Assembly (NCBI GenBank): GCA_902810755.1
Contig: CADDYT010000189.1
Coordinates: 1-10,562 of the forward strand
Reading direction: 5' to 3'
Length of the DNA: 10,562 nucleotides
DNA from: Chloroflexota bacterium
GTDB taxonomy: Bacteria; Chloroflexota; Ktedonobacteria; Ktedonobacterales; Ktedonobacteraceae
Shown here: positions 5,770-10,562 of the stretch, piece by piece
How the letters are laid out: the number at the start of each line of letters is the position of its first letter
Numbering within the stretch: position 1 is the first letter of the stretch
Program-made: the position numbers and the translations under genes
The notes under the pieces: model-generated
What the model was told of the DNA's origin: nothing
Seen by the model: the letters and a program-made list of their open reading frames with translations, nothing else
Database searches by the model: none

Positions 5770-7084
5770 AATACATTCGGCGCGGTTTGCGGCGACGTTC
5801 GGGCGGGAGCAACACATCGAGGGCATCATCAACGGTGACGATGCCTTCCAGGATGCCCTGCTCATTGACGACAGGCAGGGAGAGCAGGTTGTATTTTGCC
5901 ATCAGTTCAGCAACGGAGCGGGCCGGGGTGTCTGGCTGCACGGAGATGAAATCGGTCTCCATCAGATGTTCCAGCGTCTGCGTCGGCGCGGCGATGAGCA
6001 GATCCCAGAGCGAGACGAGGCCCAGCAGCGGGCATTCGTCGGCGTTTTCATCAGGGACGCAGTAGACGTAGATGGGGCGAATATCCTGCTCCTGCACGTA
6101 CTGCCTGACCGCATCGAGCGCCTCGGCGACGCTCTTTGTACGATCAAGCGCGAGATAATCGGTGGTCATCATGCCGCCGGCTGTATCCTCCTCGTATTCG
6201 AGCAGTTCCTGCACCTCTTCAGACTCTTCGGGCTGCATGAGGCGCAGCAGTTCTTGAGCGCGTTCCTCCGGTAGCTGCGAGAGCAGGTCGGCGGCCTCGT
6301 CCGGCGACATCGCGTCCAGAATATCGGCGGCGCGCGCGGCCTGAATGTGTTCGAGGATATGGCGCTGGCGGTCGGTATCGATCTCCTCCATCACGTCGGC
6401 AGCCGTCTCATCGTCCAGCCGTTCGATCAACTGCGTTCCCTGGCCGGGGGTGAGTTCGTGGACAATGGCGGCGATATCGGCGGGGCGCAACTCGGCCAGG
6501 TGGCTGCTCGGCGGGCGCTGCACGGGTGGGGTCAGCGGCTGAGAAGGCTGCGCTTTCTCCGCTTCCAGTCGCTCCTCTGGCGCCTGCGAGCCGATCAGTT
6601 CGACGCGGTCCCAGGGGATCAGGCCGAGCGAGGAGGGGCGCGCTTTGTTGCGCGTGCCAAGCAACCAGGCCGGGGCGAGGCGACGCACCAGCCCCAGCGT
6701 ACTGCTGTCGATGCCCAGAAGCTGCCAGGTATCGCCCAGCGCCACGTCATTGACGCGCACCGCCTTCTTGCGCGCAATATCGATGACCTGCTTATCCAGC
6801 ACATCGTGTGCCAGGCTCACCACCTGCCGAGCGGGGGCAGGTGGTTGATGCATCAACTGGCCGGTAGGAACGCGCAGGCGCAGTACCCCATCGTGCCACT
6901 CGACATCGGCGATAGGGACGCGCCAGGGTTCCTCCTCCTCGCCTTCAACCAGCAGGGCGGAGGGGTAAACCGGCGCGGACGCGCCCACCTCCGAGGCCGG
7001 TATCAGAATATCACTGATTTTGCCTACTCGCTCGCCCTGCATGTTTTCCACAGGCGCGCCGAGCAACTGGCTCAGGTACAACAT
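5768..7084 (-). CDS. PRC-barrel / MgtE N-domain / CBS-pair protein without a channel domain
   Basis: The 438-residue protein resembles the cytosolic part of MgtE magnesium channels. Residues 1-80 look like a PRC-barrel (LSQLLGAPVENMQGERVGKISDIL), and about 90-165 like a second PRC-like half. A Pro-rich linker (about 168-195) precedes an MgtE_N-like superhelical domain (about 196-295, with LRPADIAAIVHEL and DILDAMSPDEAADLLSQLP). Two CBS domains follow (about 303-365 and 372-428), opening with EDTAGGMMTTDYLAL. The five-helix transmembrane pore that follows CBS in true MgtE is absent, so it cannot transport alone. A role as magnesium or nucleotide sensor, or as partner of a separate transporter, is inference. 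The ATG is two bases after the pyrG stop, implying translational coupling. The minus-strand terminator follows. Confidence 0.88.
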   Translation of the reverse strand: MLYLSQLLGAPVENMQGERVGKISDILIPASEVGASAPVYPSALLVEGEEEEPWRVPIADVEWHDGVLRLRVPTGQLMHQPPAPARQVVSLAHDVLDKQVIDIARKKAVRVNDVALGDTWQLLGIDSSTLGLVRRLAPAWLLGTRNKARPSSLGLIPWDRVELIGSQAPEERLEAEKAQPSQPLTPPVQRPPSSHLAELRPADIAAIVHELTPGQGTQLIERLDDETAADVMEEIDTDRQRHILEHIQAARAADILDAMSPDEAADLLSQLPEERAQELLRLMQPEESEEVQELLEYEEDTAGGMMTTDYLALDRTKSVAEALDAVRQYVQEQDIRPIYVYCVPDENADECPLLGLVSLWDLLIAAPTQTLEHLMETDFISVQPDTPARSVAELMAKYNLLSLPVVNEQGILEGIVTVDDALDVLLPPERRRKPRRMY

Positions 7085-7086
7085 AG

Positions 7087-8793
7087 TTATTTCTCAGCAA
7101 GCGAATCCTGCTGCGTTTGATAGGGGTGCCGCGCCAGCAGGGATATCCCCAGGTCACCCGCTTCGCTGGCGGCGTGATCTTCTCGCTTTCTGCGCAAACG
7201 GACAGCCGCGCCGACGAAGTCGCGGAACAGCGGATGCGGGCGATTGGGACGGCTCTTAAATTCGGGATGGAATTGCGAAGCGACAAACCAGGGATGATTG
7301 GCCAGTTCAATGACCTCCACCAGGCTATTGTCCGCCGAACGTCCACTGACCACCATGCCATGCGATTCCATACGCTTGCGATATTCGTTGTTGAACTCGT
7401 AGCGGTGGCGGTGGCGCTCAAAGACAATCGGCTCGCCATAGGCGGCGTGGGCCTTCGTGCCTGGCGTCAGGCAGCAGACCCAGTTGCCCAGACGCATGGT
7501 GCCGCCCTTGTCGGCGACGCCGCGCTGCGTCAGCATCAGGTCGATGACGGGATTCTGCGTCTGCGGGTCAAACTCGGTGCTATTGGCATCGGCGAGGCCC
7601 AGCACATTGCGCGCGAACTCAATTACCGCGACCTGCAGGCCCAGACAGAGGCCGAGGTAGGGAATATTGTTGCGGCGCGCAAAGTTGGCGGCCTTGATCT
7701 TCCCCTCGATGCCGCGATGGCCAAAGCCGCCGGGAACAACAATGCCATCCACATCCTCCAGCACCTCGGTATAGCCCTCGCCCATGTTCTCCAGCGCCTC
7801 CGAATTGATCCACTTGATGCGCACATCTACATCATGGGACCAGCCGGCATGGCGCAAGGCTTCCGCGACCGAGAGGTAGGCATCGTGCAATTCGACATAT
7901 TTGCCGACCAGACCAATCGTCAGTTCGGGGCGCGGGCGCTTAATGGTGTGTACCAGTTCGCGCCATTCCTGCATCTGCGATTCCTTGCCATGCAAACCGA
8001 GTTCCTGCATCAGGAACTCGCCCAGCCCGGCCTCTTCCAGCACCAGAGGCACCTCGTAGATAGTATCTGCCGTGAGCAGCGGCACGACGGCGCGCGGCTC
8101 GATATTGCAGAAGAGGGCGATTTTCTCGCGCAGTTCCTCACTGACGGGATAGTCTGAGCGGCAGAGGATGACATCCGGTTGAATGCCGACGCGCAGCAGT
8201 TCTTTGACGCTGTGCTGCGTGGGCTTGGTCTTGAGTTCTTTCGTGGCGGCGAGGTAGGGCAGGAGGGTGACATGGAGGTAGAGAACATTGGAGCGGCCCA
8301 CATCTTTGCGCATCTGGCGAATGGCTTCCAGGAACGGCTCGCCTTCGATGTCGCCGACGGTGCCGCCAACTTCGACGATCACCACATCGGCATCGGAACG
8401 GCGGGCAACGGCGTGTATACGCTCTTTGATCTCGTTGGTGATGTGGGGAATGACCTGAATGGTGCCGCCGAGGTATTCGCCGCGCCGCTCCTTGCCGATC
8501 ACTGCCGCGTAGACCTGGCCGGTCGTGACATTGTTGGCCTGATAGGCGGGTTCGTCGGTGAAACGCTCGTAGTGGCCCAGATCGAGATCGGTTTCGGCGC
8601 CGTCGTCGGTGACAAAGACTTCACCATGCTGGTAGGGAGACATGGTGCCTGGGTCAACATTGATATACGGGTCGAGTTTCATCAGCGAGACGGAGACGCC
8701 GTGATTTTTGAGCAGCCGCCCAAGCGAGGCGACGGTAATGCCCTTGCCCACAGATGAGGCGACGCCTCCGGTAACAAAAATGAATTTTGACAT
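7087..8793 (-). CDS. pyrG: CTP synthase
   Basis: CTP synthase aminates UTP to CTP using ATP and glutamine-derived ammonia, the last step of de novo CTP synthesis. The 568-residue product has an N-terminal amidoligase domain with P-loop [10 protein letters not shown] (9-18), [21 protein letters not shown] (41-61) and the acidic ligands Asp72 and Glu142. The C-terminal class I glutamine amidotransferase domain (from about 292) has PGGFGHRG (354-361), nucleophile elbow GLCLGLQ with Cys383, and His509/Glu511 in FHPEF. A tail of about 35 residues after the domain makes it slightly longer than the usual 535-550. The start at 8793 is chosen from the family N-terminus and AGGAGG (8808-8803) nine bases upstream; the open frame continues further upstream without family likeness. 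The MgtE-like gene follows two bases after its stop. Confidence 0.97.
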   Translation of the reverse strand: MSKFIFVTGGVASSVGKGITVASLGRLLKNHGVSVSLMKLDPYINVDPGTMSPYQHGEVFVTDDGAETDLDLGHYERFTDEPAYQANNVTTGQVYAAVIGKERRGEYLGGTIQVIPHITNEIKERIHAVARRSDADVVIVEVGGTVGDIEGEPFLEAIRQMRKDVGRSNVLYLHVTLLPYLAATKELKTKPTQHSVKELLRVGIQPDVILCRSDYPVSEELREKIALFCNIEPRAVVPLLTADTIYEVPLVLEEAGLGEFLMQELGLHGKESQMQEWRELVHTIKRPRPELTIGLVGKYVELHDAYLSVAEALRHAGWSHDVDVRIKWINSEALENMGEGYTEVLEDVDGIVVPGGFGHRGIEGKIKAANFARRNNIPYLGLCLGLQVAVIEFARNVLGLADANSTEFDPQTQNPVIDLMLTQRGVADKGGTMRLGNWVCCLTPGTKAHAAYGEPIVFERHRHRYEFNNEYRKRMESHGMVVSGRSADNSLVEVIELANHPWFVASQFHPEFKSRPNRPHPLFRDFVGAAVRLRRKREDHAASEAGDLGISLLARHPYQTQQDSLAEK

Positions 8794-8925
8794 AGATAGA
8801 ATCCTCCTGCCGCACTCGCTCCTCGCGAGGTACGGATGTGCAAGTCCCTCCTTAAAACCCAGGGCTTTGCCATAAAAATGCCGTTTACCAGATTGATAAT
8901 CATTGCTTGCTCTGAAAAACTGCCC
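8794..8925 (-). promoter_or_regulatory. pyrG upstream region
   Basis: It holds the Shine-Dalgarno AGGAGG (8808-8803), a second SD-like AAGGAGGGA (about 8853-8845, minus) with no credible start after it, and the 10-bp palindrome CCTCGCGAGG at 8821-8830. I found no convincing promoter or leader terminator. Known pyrG attenuation relies on a GGG start and a leader terminator; neither can be recognised here. Confidence 0.4.
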
Positions 8926-9024
8926 GGAACCTGTCATGCTGAGCGAGAGCGAAGCATCCAGAATCACCCCTTCCTCAGCCGGGCGAGAGCAGACGCTTCG
9001 CTCTCGCTCCGTATGACAGGTTCC
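8926..9024. repeat. 99-bp inverted-repeat element (MITE/REP-like)
   Basis: Two 30-bp arms (8926-8955 and 8995-9024) pair with only three mismatches around a 39-bp centre. The outer ends are GGAACCTGTCAT and its complement, and the inner part is GAGCGAGAGCGAAGC. The left arm reads CTGTCATGCTGAGCG, which resembles a type of dispersed intergenic repeat I associate with Chloroflexota and some other phyla. There is no coding capacity and no clear target duplication. It lies between the MBL gene and pyrG, so on the mRNA it could form a stable 3' hairpin for the MBL transcript. Confidence 0.75.
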
Positions 9025-9053
9025 AACTCGTTTTCAATAGCATGCCGGTAAGA

Positions 9054-9704
9054 TCACCGACTGCGCTGCTCCAGAATGACGACCTGCGTCTCCTGTGGCA
9101 GGCTGTTGCGCGTAACCACAAGCTTTGGCTGCGGGCTGACGGCCTCGACACCCATCTCACGACAGAACTTGTCGAGCGGCTCAAGGTCGGGGTGCGTACC
9201 CGCGATGGCCTCGGTGCGGTAGTGCATCGGGATGATGATGCGCGGCTCTACCTGGCTGATCACCTCGGCGGCTTGCGTTGCGTTGATAGTGTTGTGGCCG
9301 CCGATAGGAATCAGCAGGATATCCGCGTCGGCAACCTCTTCCAGTTGTGCTTCCTGCAATGTGTGGCCCAGGTCTCCCAGGTGGCAAATAACCAGATCAT
9401 CCATGTGGATCACATAGATGGTATTGCGACCCCGCTCCTGACCGCGTTTGCTGTCATGAAAGGCAGCTACGCCCGTAATCAGCACATCGCTGATCTCATA
9501 CTCGCCCGGCCCGCGCACCACACGCGGATTGCCCCCCACGCCCTGCACATAGTTATGCCCGGCATGGTTATGACTGACGGTAACGATGGGGGCATTAATC
9601 TTGCCCAGCGAGTAGCCTTGCTGAGGGGTAAACGGGTCGGTAATCAGGGTAACATTCTTGCCACGCAACTGGAAACAGGAGTGGCCAAGCCAGAATATTT
9701 CCAT
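9054..9704 (-). CDS. MBL-fold metal-dependent hydrolase (UlaG/UPF0173-like)
   Basis: The 216-residue protein has the metallo-beta-lactamase fold pattern of the UlaG/UPF0173-like group: start MEIFWLGHSCFQLRG, TDPF (22-25), VSHNHAGH (43-50), RGPGEYEISDVLITGV (64-79), CHLGDLGH (107-114), IPIGGHNTINATQA (132-145) and IIPMHY (157-162). Expected metal ligands are His45, His47, His50, His108 or Asp111, and His161. In the HxHxDH signature the Asp is Gly49, so the second metal site may be altered or absent. The substrate is unknown; members act on lactones, phosphodiesters or unknown compounds. The ribosome site is weak (AGAGAAG about 14 bases upstream), while a plausible promoter lies at 9797-9769. 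It is co-directional with pyrG but separated from it by the 8926-9024 repeat. Confidence 0.9.
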   Translation of the reverse strand: MEIFWLGHSCFQLRGKNVTLITDPFTPQQGYSLGKINAPIVTVSHNHAGHNYVQGVGGNPRVVRGPGEYEISDVLITGVAAFHDSKRGQERGRNTIYVIHMDDLVICHLGDLGHTLQEAQLEEVADADILLIPIGGHNTINATQAAEVISQVEPRIIIPMHYRTEAIAGTHPDLEPLDKFCREMGVEAVSPQPKLVVTRNSLPQETQVVILEQRSR

Positions 9705-9727
9705 TATTACGTTTCACTTCTCTTAAA

Positions 9728-9772
9728 CAATAAGTGCGGGCGGGGACTGTTGTCCTCGCCCGAACCTTATTG
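9728..9772 (-). promoter_or_regulatory. Large dyad in the MBL gene leader
   Basis: Outer arms CAATAAG (9728-9734) and CTTATTG (9766-9772) and inner arms CGGGCGGGGAC (9737-9747) and GTCCTCGCCCG (9752-9762, one G-T pair) form a long stem with a 4-nt loop and one small interior loop. On the minus strand it overlaps the -10 box and occupies the 5' end of the predicted MBL transcript. There is no T-tract, so an operator or mRNA-stabilising hairpin fits better than a terminator. Confidence 0.6.
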
Positions 9773-9797
9773 TACCACAGTTCTAACACTTCTACAA
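9769..9797 (-). promoter_or_regulatory. Putative promoter of the MBL-fold gene
   Basis: On the minus strand TTGTAG (9797-9792) and TACAAT (9774-9769) are 17 bp apart. The -10 matches 5 of 6 positions and the -35 has the key TTG. The predicted start near 9762 lies inside the dyad at 9728-9772. Confidence 0.55.
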
Positions 9798-9816
9798 GCA
9801 GATAGCCAATCCTGGC

Positions 9817-9838
9817 CGTATGGATATGCCCGCATACG
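9817..9838. promoter_or_regulatory. CGTATG dyad between divergent promoters
   Basis: CGTATG (9817-9822) and CATACG (9833-9838) form an inverted repeat with a 10-bp spacer, located between the two divergent promoters. Related CGTAT motifs recur at 9865-9870 (CGTATA) and 9881-9886 (CGTATG). It may be a regulator site shared by both genes. Confidence 0.35.
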
Positions 9839-9843
9839 AGACC

Positions 9844-9872
9844 TTGACCGGCTCTCAACTATTGCGTATAGT
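9844..9872 (+). promoter_or_regulatory. Promoter upstream of the PLDc_N gene
   Basis: TTGACC (9844-9849) and TATAGT (9867-9872) are separated by 17 bp, 10 of 12 consensus matches. Predicted transcription starts near 9879, about 145 nt before the next start codon at 10023. Confidence 0.7.
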
Positions 9873-9875
9873 TGA
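9855..9875 (+). promoter_or_regulatory. 21-bp palindromic operator candidate
   Basis: TCAACTAT (9855-9862) and ATAGTTGA (9868-9875) are perfect 8-bp half-sites with a 5-bp spacer, covering the promoter spacer and the whole -10 box. The size and position are typical of a repressor operator. The cognate regulator is not in the window. Confidence 0.6.
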
Positions 9876-9969
9876 TATGGCGTATGTTTTGATGTCTACG
9901 TACAGATTTCGTTCTCTCTACTAGAGTAAACACAGGGCAAGAGCCTTTTATTGCATGATCGATGACATA

Positions 9970-9998
9970 CTCTCGCAGATCACGCGAGGGGTCTTTTT
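9970..9998 (+). terminator. Terminator-like hairpin in the PLDc_N leader
   Basis: CTCTCGC (9970-9976) pairs with GCGAGGG (9984-9990), including one G-T pair, with a 7-nt loop. It is followed by GTCTTTTT (9991-9998). No gene on this strand ends before it, so it is either an attenuator of the gene at 10023 or the end of a ~120-nt small RNA starting at the promoter at 9844-9872. Confidence 0.55.
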
Positions 9999-10022
9999 CA
10001 GAGCGCGGAGAGGAATAGAGCC

Positions 10023-10511
10023 ATGCCTTCTTTTGGAATCGATACCTTTAGCCTGCTGCTCACGGCTTTCTGGGTCTGGATGCTCATAGATTGCCTGTTC
10101 AATCAGCGCGCACGGGGCGGCAACAAACTCTTCTGGTTTCTCTTCATATTCTTTGTCAACCCGGTCGGGGCAATCATCTACTACTTCATGAAATGCACGC
10201 TGCGCAACCCCATCGACGCCTTCCCCTACTACCTGCGCGCGCTCAAAGGGGCCTTCCAGTCTTCGGGGCCAACCATGCCACCATCTTCATATCAACCGCG
10301 TCCTGCCCCTCAACCGCAGCAGCCACGCCCAACGCAGTCGCCACCTCTCTATACGCCTGCCAGCTATACCCAGGGGTATCGCGCGCAAACTTCTGTGCGC
10401 TCTGCCGGGCAAAACGACGCCTTCCAACCCTACCAGCCACAGGCAACGGAGCCGGAATACGAGCAACCTCTGGCCTCATACCCGGAGATGGAGCTACCGC
10501 CGCAGGAGTAA
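10023..10511 (+). CDS. Small PLDc_N-domain membrane protein with a Pro/Gln-rich tail
   Basis: The 162-residue protein has two membrane helices (about 8-26 and 36-56) forming the PLDc_N pattern: WVWMLIDCLFNQ, a short basic loop RARGGNK, then LFWFLFIFFVNPVGAIIYYF. This domain is found at the N-terminus of cardiolipin synthases but also alone; here no phospholipase D catalytic HKD motif follows, so no enzymatic role is implied. Residues about 80-162 are a disordered tail rich in Pro, Gln, Tyr and Ser, ending acidic. By the positive-inside rule the RARGGNK loop is probably cytosolic, but this is uncertain. The start has GGAGAGG at 10007-10013. It lies downstream of the 9844-9872 promoter, the palindromic operator and the terminator-like hairpin, so regulation at initiation and by attenuation is plausible. 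Confidence 0.85.
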   Translation: MPSFGIDTFSLLLTAFWVWMLIDCLFNQRARGGNKLFWFLFIFFVNPVGAIIYYFMKCTLRNPIDAFPYYLRALKGAFQSSGPTMPPSSYQPRPAPQPQQPRPTQSPPLYTPASYTQGYRAQTSVRSAGQNDAFQPYQPQATEPEYEQPLASYPEMELPPQE

Positions 10512-10528
10512 TCAGCCTTTTTCGCTTC

Positions 10529-10562
10529 GCCATCCCACCCCCAGGCCATCCCACCCCCAGGC
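10529..10562. repeat. 16-bp tandem repeat at the window edge
   Basis: Two exact copies of GCCATCCCACCCCCAG (10529-10544 and 10545-10560) and the start of a third (10561-10562) are cut by the window end. It begins 17 bases after the PLDc_N stop. The minus strand carries G-runs of 5, 3, 5 and 3 with loops of 1, 7 and 1 nt, a G-quadruplex pattern. Confidence 0.8.

Noticed and set aside
6347..7120. Open frame on the plus strand opposite the MgtE-like gene
   Set aside because: It is antisense to a gene with clear domains and its translation resembles nothing; typical of GC-biased codon shadowing.
7117..8157. Long open frame on the plus strand opposite pyrG
   Set aside because: It lies wholly within pyrG on the other strand and has no recognisable domain or ribosome site.
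8794..8967. N-terminal extension of pyrG
   Set aside because: The frame is open but the extra residues do not match CTP synthases and AGGAGG is placed for the start at 8793.
8926..9024. Insertion sequence
   Set aside because: At 99 bp it has no room for a transposase and no clear target duplication; only a non-autonomous repeat is supported.
9042..9875. Open frame on the plus strand opposite the MBL gene
   Set aside because: It mirrors the MBL gene and crosses its promoter region, where non-coding signals explain the sequence better.
10023..10511. Cardiolipin synthase fragment
   Set aside because: The PLDc_N helices are present, but the tail is a complete Pro/Gln-rich sequence with its own stop and no HKD remnant, so a stand-alone small protein fits better.

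Overview
The window looks like a chromosomal, mostly housekeeping stretch from a moderately GC-rich bacterium. The best guess is Chloroflexota, class Ktedonobacteria or a close relative. That placement is an inference from the company of genes (an alpha/beta hydrolase fused to a DUF5679-type zinc ribbon, a PRC-barrel/MgtE_N/CBS protein without a membrane channel, a small PLDc_N membrane protein with a Pro/Gln tail) and from a dispersed repeat beginning GGAACCTGTCATGCTGAG, of a type I associate with intergenic repeats in such genomes. No phage, plasmid, CRISPR, transposase or RNA gene is visible.

Layout. Bases 1-250 hold an array of ~19-bp repeats around a GC-rich hairpin, running into the 3' end of plsY (235-918, minus), a glycerol-3-phosphate acyltransferase. 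A divergent intergenic region with a REP-like palindrome leads to a membrane-anchored alpha/beta hydrolase with a C-terminal zinc ribbon (1140-2417, plus). Next come greA (2761-3282, plus), with its own near-consensus promoter, a ~260-nt leader containing a G-quadruplex motif, and a terminator, and prs (3498-4517, plus). A decayed TetR-family C-terminus (about 4522-4785, minus) sits next to a strong promoter for an unrecognised Cys/His-rich protein (4929-5702, plus). A perfect 30-bp hairpin (5702-5769) separates that gene from the convergent minus-strand genes.

On the minus strand, read right to left: an MBL-fold hydrolase (9054-9704), a 99-bp inverted-repeat element (8926-9024), pyrG (7087-8793), and a soluble MgtE-like protein (5768-7084) starting two bases after the pyrG stop and probably translationally coupled to it. 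The 318-bp region 9705-10022 is dense in control signals: divergent promoters, two dyads, and a terminator-like hairpin ahead of a small PLDc_N membrane protein (10023-10511, plus). The window ends in 16-bp tandem repeats.

Functionally the known genes are basic metabolism (phospholipid synthesis, PRPP, CTP) and transcript elongation rescue. Nothing here makes a convincing new multigene system. The points most worth a second look are the non-coding structures and three unusual proteins: the hydrolase-zinc ribbon fusion, the Cys/His protein and the channel-less MgtE-like protein.
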